NCBI GenBank assembly: GCA_951812965.1
Contig: OX638341.1
Location: 1,408,438 to 1,472,437 of the forward strand
Reading direction: 5' to 3'
DNA length: 64,000 nt
Source: an uncultured Pseudohongiella sp.
Lineage (GTDB): Bacteria > Pseudomonadota > Gammaproteobacteria > Pseudomonadales > Pseudohongiellaceae
The notes beneath the pieces are model-generated. The model saw only the letters and a list, made by a program, of their open reading frames with translations. It had not been told where the DNA came from and searched no databases. Both the position numbers and the translations under genes were made by a program. Below, in pieces: positions 1-8,987 of the stretch (the stretch's first letter is position 1; each line of letters begins with the position of its first letter).

Positions 1-220
1 CGTGTTCAGGGTCGTCTCCAGGGACCGCAAGTATCGGTACGAGTATTCGCTCGACCAGGGCAACAGCTTCAACGTATTCGCCGAAACCGATGCCGCGAGG
101 TTATTGAGCCGCGGATACACCGGCGCCTACCTGGGTGTCTACAGTTCAGGAAACGGCAATTCATCGGATGAGTATGCAGACTTCGATTGGGTGCGTTATG
201 AAGGGTATGAACGAATCTGA
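1..220 (+). CDS. C-terminal end of a GH43-like glycosidase (partial)
   Basis: Only the last 72 or so residues are in the window; the gene enters from the left edge, so the GTG at position 2 is probably an internal codon. The visible stretch GYTGAYLGVYSSG followed by YADFDWVRYEGYE resembles the end of the C-terminal beta-sandwich of GH43-type beta-xylosidases and arabinofuranosidases, where a loop of the form FTGAxxGxxA...YADFDYFRY is typical. That domain helps shape the active site of a secreted or periplasmic pentose-releasing enzyme. The stop codon lies inside the start of the sulfatase gene, so the two are probably co-transcribed and translationally coupled. The family call rests on this short stretch only; another concanavalin-like domain protein is possible. 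Confidence 0.6.
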   Translation, partial: VFRVVSRDRKYRYEYSLDQGNSFNVFAETDAARLLSRGYTGAYLGVYSSGNGNSSDEYADFDWVRYEGYERI

Positions 221-1649
221 ACGCTGGTCGCGCTTTTCGGGGCGGCTGTCGGTGGTGGTCAGAATATGCGCGCTTGCGTGCGTGCTGCTGTTTTCCGCTT
301 GTGCGGAGCGGGTCGAGGAACGGCCGCCGAACTTTGTTGTGCTCCTCGCGGACGACCTGGGTTATGGCGATCTGGGAATCTTCGGACATCCGACCATCAA
401 GACACCGAATCTGGATCGGCTGGCCCGGCAGGGGCTGAAGCTCACGCAGTTCTATGCCGCGGCGTCGCTTTGTACGCCGAGCAGGGCCGGCTTGCTGACC
501 GGCCGGCTACCTGTCAGAAACGGTATGGCAGGAGACCGGGGAGTGCTGTTCCCCGATTCGGCGGGAGGATTGCCTGCAACGGAGACAACGCTCGCCGAAG
601 CGCTGCGGCAACGGGGTTACGCAACTGCGATGATCGGTAAATGGCATCTCGGCCACCTGCCGCAATATCTGCCCATGGAGCACGGTTTCGATCACTTCTT
701 CGGCATTCCCTATTCCAACGATATGCGTCCCGAGCAGGATTGGGATTATGCGCAGGAGAACTTTCCACCGCTTCCATTCATGGACGGCGGCGAAGTCATC
801 GAGCAAAGTCCCGATCAGAGCCGGTTCACCGAACGTTTTACCCGGCGCGCGCTCGAATTCATCGAAGCGAACCAGGCGCGGCCTTTCTTTCTATACCTTC
901 CTTACACGGCGCCGCATACGCCGTTGGCGATCAGCGCCGAAAGGGCGGGCAAAAGCAGAAGAGGCCTGTATGGCGACGTAGTCGAAGAAGTGGACTGGAG
1001 CGTAGGCCGGATTGTCGCAACGCTGGAAAGCCTCGGGTTGGGGGAAAATACACTGGTGATCTTTTCCAGCGATAACGGACCCTGGGGCTGGCAAGGAGTC
1101 AACGGAGGATCGGCGGGCCTGCTTCGCGGCAAGAAGGGCAGCCCCTGGGAAGGGGGATTCCGTGTGCCCGCCATCGCCTGGATGCCTGGCACGGTTCCAG
1201 CGAACACCTTGTCCGAATCGATAGTAACCATGCTGGATCTGATGCCCACTTTCCTGAGCTTGTCGGGCGCCGATTCCGGCGCGAACAGACTCGAGCGCCT
1301 GGACGGTGTCGACGTCAGCGATTCACTGCTGGCCGCACAGCCGGTACGCGACGAAATGTTCTACTACCGTGCAACCGACCTGATAGCTTACCGGCGCGGA
1401 CCCTGGAAGATTTTTGTCCGGGACCCGGATCCCTGGTCGGACGAATACGGGGAAGAGGATATTCCGTTGTTGTTCAACGTCGAAACGGACCCGTCCGAAC
1501 AATTCAACATCGCGCGGGATCATCCGCAACTGATCGAGTCGCTTTCGGCGCGGGCCGCCGCGCACATGGATTCCGTGGAAGAAATCCCCTCTGAACTTGA
1601 CCGGATTTTGCCCGAGTTTCAGGAGAGCTTCGACCGCTACAATCAGTAG
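198..1649 (+). CDS. Arylsulfatase-family sulfatase, predicted lipoprotein
   Basis: Hydrolyses sulfate esters, most likely on a sulfated glycan given the neighbours. After a hydrophobic leader comes the lipobox LFSAC, so the enzyme is predicted to be lipid-anchored in the cell envelope. The metal-binding start NFVVLLADDLGYGDLG is followed by the signature CTPSRAGLLTGR; Cys92 (codon at 471) is the residue converted to formylglycine by a maturase, which is not in this window. KWHLGH and the later SSDNGPWGWQ match further conserved sulfatase blocks. In-frame ATGs exist at 198 and 207; 198 is preferred because a Shine-Dalgarno-like AAGGG lies too close to 207. An in-frame extension back to 135 would bury the signal peptide. 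It overlaps the preceding gene by 23 bases. Family certain, substrate unknown. Confidence 0.9.
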   Translation: MKGMNESERWSRFSGRLSVVVRICALACVLLFSACAERVEERPPNFVVLLADDLGYGDLGIFGHPTIKTPNLDRLARQGLKLTQFYAAASLCTPSRAGLLTGRLPVRNGMAGDRGVLFPDSAGGLPATETTLAEALRQRGYATAMIGKWHLGHLPQYLPMEHGFDHFFGIPYSNDMRPEQDWDYAQENFPPLPFMDGGEVIEQSPDQSRFTERFTRRALEFIEANQARPFFLYLPYTAPHTPLAISAERAGKSRRGLYGDVVEEVDWSVGRIVATLESLGLGENTLVIFSSDNGPWGWQGVNGGSAGLLRGKKGSPWEGGFRVPAIAWMPGTVPANTLSESIVTMLDLMPTFLSLSGADSGANRLERLDGVDVSDSLLAAQPVRDEMFYYRATDLIAYRRGPWKIFVRDPDPWSDEYGEEDIPLLFNVETDPSEQFNIARDHPQLIESLSARAAAHMDSVEEIPSELDRILPEFQESFDRYNQ

Positions 1650-1805
1650 CGACGAAGTCGGCTCAGTCCCGGAAAACAAAGGCCTTCCGCAAAGCTCTGA
1701 TATGAATACGTATGCATTCCATTGCTAATCCCGGTGCATAAGCCTATAAAAACAGGATAGTTGAATTCCGGGTATTGCCGGATGACTGAATATGCGAGGG
1801 TTACC

Positions 1806-4541
1806 ATGTCCCGAGGAACACATGATCGCCGAAAAGGCGATTTTTCGAAGAATCTCAAGCCGCTTTCCCTGGCGGTAGCCGCTGCCCTGAGTCCGCTCGC
1901 CGGACAGTCACTGGCCCAGGAAGGCGCCGGAATCGAGCAAATTGTCGTAACTGGTTTCCGCCAGAGTCTCCTGAACGCCATGGCGGTGAAGCGGAATTCG
2001 GAATTGATCGTGGAAGCGATATCCGCGGAGGATATCGGCAAACTCCCGGACAACAGCATCGCCGAAGCCTTGACGCGGCTGACGGGCCTGGCCGGACAAC
2101 GCCTTAATGGCCGCCAGCAGGTGATCAGCATTCGCGGCCTGGCGCCGGATTTCTCTACCGCATTGCTGAACGGGCGTCAGCAGGTCAGCGCCGGCGATAA
2201 CCGGGGCGTCGAATTCGACCAGTACCCCTCCGAATTGCTGCAAGGCGTCGTCGTCTACAAGACACCGGAAGCGTCGCTGACCGGGCAGGGACTCGCGGGC
2301 ACGGTGGACATGCGCACCATCAGTCCGCTCGATTACGACGAGCGTGTGGTCGTGGTCAATGCGCGCAGGGAGTGGAACGAAGTCGGAGCGCTCAATCCCG
2401 AGATGGACGATGCCGGCTGGCGTTACACCGGCTCGTATATCGATCAAACCGCTGACGGCACGATCGGTGTGGCGCTGGGCTATTCGCACATCGGCTCTCC
2501 CAGCCAGCGCGAAGTGATCGATATCTGGGGATACAACGACTACAACGGCGCCAACGTGATGACGGGCGCCAATCCCAAGGCGCAGTCCGGAGAATTGGAG
2601 CGCGACAGTTTTATGGCCGTACTCGAATTTCAGCCAAGCGAGCGAGTCAATTCGACGGTCGATATCTACACTTCCAGTTTTGAGGAGACCACGCTGTCCA
2701 GGCAATACGAAATGCCGCTGTTTCCGGGGTGGTTCGGGACTACCTTGAATAATCCCCAAACAAACGGCGGGCTCGTAACCGGCGGCGCGTTCGACGGCGT
2801 CAAGGCAGTGATCAGCAATAATCTCGAAGCGCGCGACGCGGACCTGTGGGCCGCCGGCTGGAATCTCGAATTCGACATGGACGACGACTGGACCGCGACC
2901 ATCGATGTCAGCCATTCCGCGGTCGAGCGCCAGGACGTGATTCTGTCGCTCAATACGGGAACCGGTCCCGCCGGCGAGGGCTTGCGCGACACCGTGGGAT
3001 TTTCAATCGGCGCGCATGCGCCCAGATTCACTAACGCGGCCGATGTCTCCTCGCCGGGCGCTACGGTCCTGACCAGCCCGATGGGTTGGGGCGCTCCCGC
3101 CATTCCCGGCGGCCAGGTCGGTTATGACAATCGGCCGTCGATCGACGACGAGTTGACCCAGATCAAGCTGAGCGCCGAACGCTATCTCGGCGGCGCCATA
3201 GAAAGCGTCGATTTCGGTATGCAGTTCGACAGCCGCAGCAAGTCCAGAAACGCCAGCAACCAGGGATTCATCGGACTGCGCAGCGGCGCGCTCAGCGAGT
3301 CCTTCACCCCGACGGGCGCGGTCACCGTGCCCTTCGGCCTGTCCGCCGTCGCCACCCTCGACCCTGAAGCGTTGTTCGCGAGCGGAATCTACTATCGCGC
3401 GGATCATTTCGGCGGCGGCGTACTTTCAAATGACTGGACCGTGGACGAAGACGTTACCGTCGCCTACGTCAAGTTCAATATCGATTCCTCGCTCGGCGAC
3501 GTGCCGGTGACGGGGAATTTCGGGGTGCAGGCGGTTCGCACCGAACAGAGTTCGTCGGGGTCAAGCGCCGCCAACGGTGGCTGGCCCCCGCCTTCGAGCG
3601 CGGCGGAAGCGACCACTTTGCAAACGGTCACCGGCGGCGCCAGCTACACCGAATACCTGCCGAGCCTGAACCTGAATTTCGAAATCGCGGATGCGCAATA
3701 TATACGTCTGGGCATTGCGCGCACCCTCGCCCGGGCGCGGATGGACGAGATGCGGGCGGGCCGGGAAGTGAATTTCAACGCCAGCCTGGCCGGTTCCACT
3801 GATATCAACCAGGCGCCCTGGGGCGGCAGCGGCGGCAGCCCCGACTTGCGCCCCTGGATGGCGGATTCGATCGACCTGGCTTACGAGTGGTATTTTCCCG
3901 ATGCCCAGGGCTACTTCGCGCTCGCGACTTTCTACAAGGATCTGACGACTTATATCTACGAACTGCCCAGGCTCGTTGACTTTGCCGGATATCCCACCGG
4001 CGGCGTCACTCCGGCGCTGACCACGGGCATCGTAAGCCGACCGTCCAATGGCGACGGCGGCAACGTTTCCGGCTACGAGGTATCGCTGCAAGTCGCGGGG
4101 GAATTGCTGGCGCCGGCCCTGGAAGGATTCGGCGCGGTATTCAACGGATCTTTCACCGACAGCGAAATCGCGCGCGGCACCGGCGACCCGTCAACTCCCT
4201 TGCCGGGTCTGTCCGATACCGTCATGAACCTGACTTTCTTTTATGAACGAGGCGGTTTTTCGGCCCGGATAAGCGGCAACCACCGCTCGGATTTCCTCGG
4301 CGAGGTGCAGGGATTCGGCGCGGGCCGGACCTTGCGCTCCATCAGCGAGGAAGAGTTGATTGACGGCCAGATCAGCTACGCTTTCGAAGGCGGCCGTTTC
4401 GATGGCTTGACCTTGTATCTGCAGGGAACCAACCTGACCGACGAACCTTTCGTCGGATTCCTCAACAACGATCATCGGCAGATCAAGGACTGGCAGACTT
4501 ACGGCGCGACGTACTTCGTCGGCATGTCGTACCGGTTTTAA
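1806..4541 (+). CDS. TonB-dependent outer-membrane receptor
   Basis: An outer-membrane beta-barrel that imports a bulky substrate using energy from TonB-ExbB-ExbD. The ATG at 1806 follows GAGGG at good spacing and gives a clean signal peptide ending near SLAQ; the longer TTG-initiated reading from 1761 adds residues ahead of the leader and is rejected. A TonB-box-like IEQIVVTGFR follows, then the plug domain (LPDNSIAEALTRLTG, VISIRGLAPDF, VVVYKTPEASL). The protein ends in YFVGMSYRF, with the terminal Phe used by the barrel-assembly machinery. At 911 residues it fits the long receptors of the Xanthomonas/Caulobacter group often linked to carbohydrate uptake. Its place between a sulfatase and an amylase points to an oligosaccharide ligand (inference). 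No inner-membrane transporter is adjacent. Confidence 0.93.
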   Translation: MSRGTHDRRKGDFSKNLKPLSLAVAAALSPLAGQSLAQEGAGIEQIVVTGFRQSLLNAMAVKRNSELIVEAISAEDIGKLPDNSIAEALTRLTGLAGQRLNGRQQVISIRGLAPDFSTALLNGRQQVSAGDNRGVEFDQYPSELLQGVVVYKTPEASLTGQGLAGTVDMRTISPLDYDERVVVVNARREWNEVGALNPEMDDAGWRYTGSYIDQTADGTIGVALGYSHIGSPSQREVIDIWGYNDYNGANVMTGANPKAQSGELERDSFMAVLEFQPSERVNSTVDIYTSSFEETTLSRQYEMPLFPGWFGTTLNNPQTNGGLVTGGAFDGVKAVISNNLEARDADLWAAGWNLEFDMDDDWTATIDVSHSAVERQDVILSLNTGTGPAGEGLRDTVGFSIGAHAPRFTNAADVSSPGATVLTSPMGWGAPAIPGGQVGYDNRPSIDDELTQIKLSAERYLGGAIESVDFGMQFDSRSKSRNASNQGFIGLRSGALSESFTPTGAVTVPFGLSAVATLDPEALFASGIYYRADHFGGGVLSNDWTVDEDVTVAYVKFNIDSSLGDVPVTGNFGVQAVRTEQSSSGSSAANGGWPPPSSAAEATTLQTVTGGASYTEYLPSLNLNFEIADAQYIRLGIARTLARARMDEMRAGREVNFNASLAGSTDINQAPWGGSGGSPDLRPWMADSIDLAYEWYFPDAQGYFALATFYKDLTTYIYELPRLVDFAGYPTGGVTPALTTGIVSRPSNGDGGNVSGYEVSLQVAGELLAPALEGFGAVFNGSFTDSEIARGTGDPSTPLPGLSDTVMNLTFFYERGGFSARISGNHRSDFLGEVQGFGAGRTLRSISEEELIDGQISYAFEGGRFDGLTLYLQGTNLTDEPFVGFLNNDHRQIKDWQTYGATYFVGMSYRF

Positions 4542-4551
4542 CGCCGGTTCG

Positions 4552-5853
4552 ATGCAAATGAGCCGTTCGGTGTTCATGGCAAAGGCGGGCTTGCTGTCCG
4601 CCATTGCTTTGTCCTCATGGGCACATTTCGCCCAAGCGCAGATCGAGGCGCCCGACCCGGATGCGCTCGACGCGGTCCTCGACCGATTCGTCGACGAAGG
4701 TCACTACCCCTTTCTTTACGCTCGACTCGAAGACCGGGACGGCAATGTCGCGTACGAACACAGTGTGGTTAATCGGGACTTGCTGCCGGATACGGAGATC
4801 GACGGACAAACCTGGATTCGAATCTGGTCCATGAGCAAGATAGTTACCATTTCGGTAGTTCTCGACTTGGTGGAAGACGGTATTCTGAGCCTGGAAGATT
4901 CGGTTGCAAGATATATTCCGGAGTTTTCCGACATGCAAGTCGCGGTCGCTTCCGATGGCAGGAGTCTGGCTGAAGTCGACTACGAGCAGGCGGTCTCGGC
5001 CTGTCCGTTTGAACTCGTGCCCGCGAATTCCGAAATGACCGTGCGGCACCTGATCAACCACGAGGCCGGGTTCTACTACGCCACCACGGGAATTCCGTGC
5101 ATCGATTCCGAACTGGCGGAAAAGAACGTGGCGACCGCGGCGAATGCCGATGAATTCATAGCCAATCTCGCGGACTTGCCGCTGATCCAGCATCCGGGAA
5201 CCACGTATTTCTACGGGACCAATACCACGATCCTGGGTATGGTGGCCGAACGGGCGACCGACAAGAGTCTCAAGCAATTGGTAGAGGAGCGCCTGACAGG
5301 ACCATTGGGCATTGAAGGACTGCAATACGATCTGCCGCCGGCGGCTGATCTGCTGCCGAGATTCAGTGGCCAGGACGGCAGCTTGCGAATGGCGCATTCT
5401 GGTGAGTTGGATATATTCGGGCCGGACGTTCCCGACTACGACCCGGAGCATCAACTCCATCTGGGTGGTGAGGGCATGTTGGCCACCGCCGACGGCTATG
5501 CCGATTTTCTGAGAATGCTGCTGAACCACGGAACTCTTCACGGAACCAGATTCCTGGAAACCGCGACCGTCGAGAATATCTATGCCCCACACACGCAACT
5601 CGACAATCCCGAAGGCCATAACGGCTTCAATTTGTGGGTGACCGGGGAGCCGACCAGGGCTCGAGAACAGGGAGAAGAAGGCCTGTGGGTCGGCGGGGGC
5701 TACGAGGGAACCCATTTCTGGGTAGATCCCAGGCGGGAATTTGTCGGTATCATCATGTCGCAGATATTCTGGATCAATGAAGGCGGCTATGGCAGGGACG
5801 AAGCGTTTCGCGGCGAACTCTATCGGCAATTCTGGGCCGCGGAATCGCAGTGA
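4552..5853 (+). CDS. Beta-lactamase-fold serine hydrolase, secreted
   Basis: A class C beta-lactamase/esterase-type (S12-like) hydrolase of 433 residues with a Sec leader ending near AQAQ. The nucleophile motif SxxK is present as S93-M-S-K96 in IWSMSKIVT. The second motif, usually YxN, is less standard: the region reads TYFYGTNTTILG, so the Tyr/Asn spacing is altered. The third region VGGGYEGTHFWVDP matches the HxG/KTG-type strand of these esterases. It begins 10 bases after the receptor stop, so it very likely shares that transcript. In sugar-uptake loci such proteins often act as carbohydrate or cell-wall esterases; whether this one removes acyl groups from the imported glycan is inference. 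It is not evidence for beta-lactam resistance. Confidence 0.85.
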   Translation: MQMSRSVFMAKAGLLSAIALSSWAHFAQAQIEAPDPDALDAVLDRFVDEGHYPFLYARLEDRDGNVAYEHSVVNRDLLPDTEIDGQTWIRIWSMSKIVTISVVLDLVEDGILSLEDSVARYIPEFSDMQVAVASDGRSLAEVDYEQAVSACPFELVPANSEMTVRHLINHEAGFYYATTGIPCIDSELAEKNVATAANADEFIANLADLPLIQHPGTTYFYGTNTTILGMVAERATDKSLKQLVEERLTGPLGIEGLQYDLPPAADLLPRFSGQDGSLRMAHSGELDIFGPDVPDYDPEHQLHLGGEGMLATADGYADFLRMLLNHGTLHGTRFLETATVENIYAPHTQLDNPEGHNGFNLWVTGEPTRAREQGEEGLWVGGGYEGTHFWVDPRREFVGIIMSQIFWINEGGYGRDEAFRGELYRQFWAAESQ

Positions 5854-5928
5854 ACGCCTCGTCTCGTTCCTGAAACTCGCGCTCGTGAAACCCACGCCGC
5901 GGTAATTCGAAATGGAGGGCCAGGGTCA

Positions 5929-7779
5929 ATGATCACAACGTATCGGCGTTTGCTTGTCGCATTGGTCATCTACGCCGGATGGCCGCTATCACTCAGCTTC
6001 GCTGCTGAAATCGAGCGAGTCGAGCCCCCCAACTGGTGGACCGGATTCAGCAATCCCGACGTTCAACTGCTCGTTTACGGCGAAGGCATCGGCGAATCCA
6101 GGCCCGAAGTGGATTATCCGGGCGTTGCGGTGCTTGATACGCTCGCTACGGAAAATCCGAATTACCTGTTTGTGCGATTGCGCATTTCCGCGGAAGCCGA
6201 ACCCGGACAGTTCGATATCGTATTCAGCGGCGCTGACGGTAGCATAACGCATCCTTACCGCCTGGACGCGCGCAATTCAGACCCCGAACACACGCGCGGG
6301 TTTTCCTCGGCCGATGCGATCTACCTGATTACTCCGGACCGCTTTGCCAACGGCGACCCCGGCAACGATGAAATCGACGGGCTCGGCGACATTGTGGACC
6401 GCGGCCAACCCGGTGCGCGCCATGGCGGCGATTTAAGGGGCATTATCGACCGGCTCGACTACATCGCCGGGCTTGGCTTCACTGCCGTCTGGCTCAACCC
6501 GGTGCTCGAAAACGCGATGCCGGACTACTCCTACCACGGCTACGCAACCACCGACTTTTATCGGGTCGACCCACGCATGGGCAGCAATGAAGACCTTGCC
6601 GAACTGGCCCGCGTCGGCCGCGAGAAAGGCGTGGGTCTGATCATGGACATGATCGTCAACCATGGCGGACTGCACCATTGGTGGATGGCCGACCCGCCCA
6701 TGGCCGACTGGGTGCACCAGTGGGACGGCTATGTCCAGACCAATCACGCCAAGACGCTCAGCCTCGACCCCTACGGCGCCGAAATCGACCGGCGCGAGTT
6801 CTTTGACGGCTGGTTCGTGCCCACCATGCCCGATCTGAATCAGGGCAATCCGCTCATGGCCGAGTATCTCATCCAGAACGCCATCTGGTGGATCGAGTAC
6901 CTGGGTCTGGCCGGAGTGCGCATGGATACCTATCCTTACTCCGGCAGTCCATTCATGGCCGAGTGGACGCGTCGAGTGATGGAGGAGTTTCCCGATTTCA
7001 ACGTGGTCGGCGAGGAATGGACCGAGAACCCCCTGATTGTCGCGTACTGGCAAGGCGGCGGGGACAAGCACGACGGTTACCGCTCATGGTTGCCGAGCGT
7101 CATGGATTTTCCCTTGAACTCGGTTCTCGCTCCTGCGCTGGTAGCCGATGAAGCGTCGTTTCAGGGTCTGATAACCCTGTACTCTATGCTGGTCAACGAC
7201 GTGCTGTACCCCGACCCCGGCGGGCTTGTGACCTTCGGCGACAATCACGACATGATGAGAATTTACTCGCAACTCGGTGAAGACTACGGCCTGTTCGAAC
7301 TGGCCATGACTTATCTGGCGACCATGCGCGGCGCGCCGCAAGTCTATTACGGGACTGAAATACTTACCCCCAGCAGCGGCGACCACGGTGTAATTCGCAG
7401 CGACTTTCCCGGCGGCTGGGCCGACGACGACGCCGATGCCGTAACCGGCGCGGGCCTGACAGACGAGCAATTGCGAGCGCAAGCGCTGGTCGGAACGCTT
7501 TTCAACTGGCGCAAGACATCCGCGCCGGCGCACGAAGGCGAACTCACGCACTTTCTTCCGAAAGAAGGCGTATACGTGTATTTCCGGTCCCTGGGCAGCG
7601 AGCGCGTGATGGTGGTGCTGAACAAGAATTCCGACCGCTACGCTCTTGATACGGCTCGTTTTGAAGAAGTCCTCGGGGATGCCCGCAGCGGCGTGGATGT
7701 CATTCGCGGAGGCACTTACGATCTGACCTCGCCCTTGAATCTCACGCCGCGCACCGCGCTCGTGCTGGAGATCGACTGA
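5929..7779 (+). CDS. GH13 alpha-amylase family enzyme (cyclomaltodextrinase/neopullulanase-like), periplasmic
   Basis: Cleaves alpha-1,4-glucans or cyclodextrin-like oligosaccharides. A signal peptide is followed by an N-terminal beta-sandwich (from IERVEPPNWW) typical of bacterial cyclomaltodextrinases, then the (beta/alpha)8 barrel. All four GH13 signatures are visible: DMIVNH, GVRMDTYPY with nucleophile Asp333, VGEEW with acid/base Glu362, and FGDNHD with Asp441. Region II ends in Tyr-Pro-Tyr rather than the more usual Lys-His. The C-terminal beta domain (VYFRSLGSERVMVVLNKN) is complete. The ATG at 5929 follows GGAGGGCCAGG. The enzyme would trim alpha-glucans taken in by the adjacent receptor, a layout like SusA beside SusC-type importers. 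Exact product specificity cannot be read from sequence. Confidence 0.92.
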   Translation: MITTYRRLLVALVIYAGWPLSLSFAAEIERVEPPNWWTGFSNPDVQLLVYGEGIGESRPEVDYPGVAVLDTLATENPNYLFVRLRISAEAEPGQFDIVFSGADGSITHPYRLDARNSDPEHTRGFSSADAIYLITPDRFANGDPGNDEIDGLGDIVDRGQPGARHGGDLRGIIDRLDYIAGLGFTAVWLNPVLENAMPDYSYHGYATTDFYRVDPRMGSNEDLAELARVGREKGVGLIMDMIVNHGGLHHWWMADPPMADWVHQWDGYVQTNHAKTLSLDPYGAEIDRREFFDGWFVPTMPDLNQGNPLMAEYLIQNAIWWIEYLGLAGVRMDTYPYSGSPFMAEWTRRVMEEFPDFNVVGEEWTENPLIVAYWQGGGDKHDGYRSWLPSVMDFPLNSVLAPALVADEASFQGLITLYSMLVNDVLYPDPGGLVTFGDNHDMMRIYSQLGEDYGLFELAMTYLATMRGAPQVYYGTEILTPSSGDHGVIRSDFPGGWADDDADAVTGAGLTDEQLRAQALVGTLFNWRKTSAPAHEGELTHFLPKEGVYVYFRSLGSERVMVVLNKNSDRYALDTARFEEVLGDARSGVDVIRGGTYDLTSPLNLTPRTALVLEID

Positions 7780-7850
7780 CGCGGTTTTCCGTTTGGCAAA
7801 GATCGCCCCATTGCCCATAATTCGACAATCCCTGGGCACCGGGCGCAACT

Positions 7851-8081
7851 GTGCTGAACGATCTGATCGAAGCAAGCGGCTGGAGTTCCGAACAATTCCT
7901 GGCCATCAGCATCATGGCATTCGTGGTGGCGGCACTCTCGGTCGTCGTATTCCGCATGTTGCGAATCTTCCGCATGGTGAGCCGCAAGCCCCCATACGAG
8001 CCCAGATTGCGGCCCCTGCGCCGCCGCCGGCTGATTTATCCTGATCCCGACGAGGAAGAGTCCCCGGAGGAAGAGAAGTGA
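7851..8081 (+). CDS. Small single-pass membrane protein, unknown function
   Basis: A 76-residue protein starting at GTG. Residues 17-36 form one clear hydrophobic segment (FLAISIMAFVVAALSVVVF). This is followed by a very basic stretch (RKPPYEPRLRPLRRRRL) and an acidic tail (DPDEEESPEEEK). The charge pattern predicts an inner-membrane anchor with a cytoplasmic C-terminus. Its stop overlaps the GTG start of the protease gene (GTGA), which supports it being a real, coupled gene. I do not recognise the family. Its likely partner is the protease, but nothing in the sequence proves contact. Confidence 0.55.
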   Translation: MLNDLIEASGWSSEQFLAISIMAFVVAALSVVVFRMLRIFRMVSRKPPYEPRLRPLRRRRLIYPDPDEEESPEEEK

Positions 8082-8935
8082 GCAGGTTCGGAACAGGGTT
8101 TCTCTCTTTGCCGACGGTCCTGGCAAGCATCGCGCTGCTTGGCTGGGCCGGAACCATCGAGGCCATCATCATCCGCCACGACGTCAATGCGCGCCGGCAC
8201 GAAGTGCGCGCCGCCGAGTTTCCAGCGGTCTTTTACCTCGAGCAACAGGGCGGTGACCGCATCTGCGCAGCCACCGTCATTCATGTCCGCTGGGCTCTCA
8301 CCGCGGCCCATTGCGTCCACGAAACCTCGCTCTCGCAGACCCTGGCAGCCGGCGGAGACTTTGGCGTAAGAGTCGGTGGCCGCGATCGAGTGATCGACAC
8401 TGCCGTGTTACATCCCGACTACGACGCAGGCAGAACTCAGAGCACCGACCTGGCCCTGCTGCGTTTCACCGACACATCAACCGCGCCGGTGATTCCCCTG
8501 CAAACCGATTCCACCGAACTGGGGCAAATCGTCACGCTGGTTGGTTGGGGATTCTTCGGATGGGGCACTACCGGCCGTGAATTTTCCGACGGCCGGATTC
8601 GCATGGCGGCCAATCGCATTACAATGGCCGGCGAACGCCTGCAAATGCGCTTCGACGATCCGCGCCTGCCGGATTCGGAAGCCCTGCCGATGGAAGGCAC
8701 CCCAGGTCTCTGGGACAGCGGCGGCCCGGCCCTGCTCGGCGACCCCGGCAACTATCGCCTCGCCGGTGTGGCCGTCGGTGAACTCGAAGGCGAGCGCTTC
8801 AGTGAGGAAACCCAGGGCCGCTACGGCGCCATCGCCGTCTACGAGCGAATTTCGCTGCATCTGGAGTGGATCGAAAGCCTGATCGGCGAAAGCTTTGTGT
8901 TAACAGTTGACGATGATCGGAGATTGAACGACTAG
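8078..8935 (+). CDS. Trypsin-like serine protease (S1 family), secreted
   Basis: A 285-residue chymotrypsin-fold protease with an N-terminal leader (LSLPTVLASIALLGWAG) and the full triad: His78 in LTAAHC, Asp124 in STDLALLRF and Ser214 in LWDSGGPAL. The usual GDSGG box reads WDSGG, so the Gly before the catalytic Asp-Ser is replaced by Trp, a tolerated variation in some S1 members. Two cysteines near the His (GDRICAATV and AAHC) probably form the conserved disulfide. It starts inside the stop of the small membrane protein. The substrate is unknown; secretion into the periplasm or medium is predicted. Confidence 0.88.
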   Translation: MSRFGTGFLSLPTVLASIALLGWAGTIEAIIIRHDVNARRHEVRAAEFPAVFYLEQQGGDRICAATVIHVRWALTAAHCVHETSLSQTLAAGGDFGVRVGGRDRVIDTAVLHPDYDAGRTQSTDLALLRFTDTSTAPVIPLQTDSTELGQIVTLVGWGFFGWGTTGREFSDGRIRMAANRITMAGERLQMRFDDPRLPDSEALPMEGTPGLWDSGGPALLGDPGNYRLAGVAVGELEGERFSEETQGRYGAIAVYERISLHLEWIESLIGESFVLTVDDDRRLND

Positions 8936-8987
8936 CCGAACAGAAGTGCGCTAAACTTGCCGCGCATGTGACTCAAGGAATCCCGGC

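Noticed and set aside
1700..1730. Palindromic TACGTA-containing motif (TGAATACGTATGCATTC) before the first TonB receptor as an operator
   Set aside because: Symmetry is imperfect and no regulator gene or second copy supports it.
4552..5853. True beta-lactamase resistance gene
   Set aside because: The operon context and esterase-like third motif fit a carbohydrate or peptide esterase of the same fold; nothing specific to resistance is seen.
4615..5895. 426-codon minus-strand frame opposite the serine hydrolase
   Set aside because: No family resemblance, and the plus strand has signal peptide and catalytic motifs.
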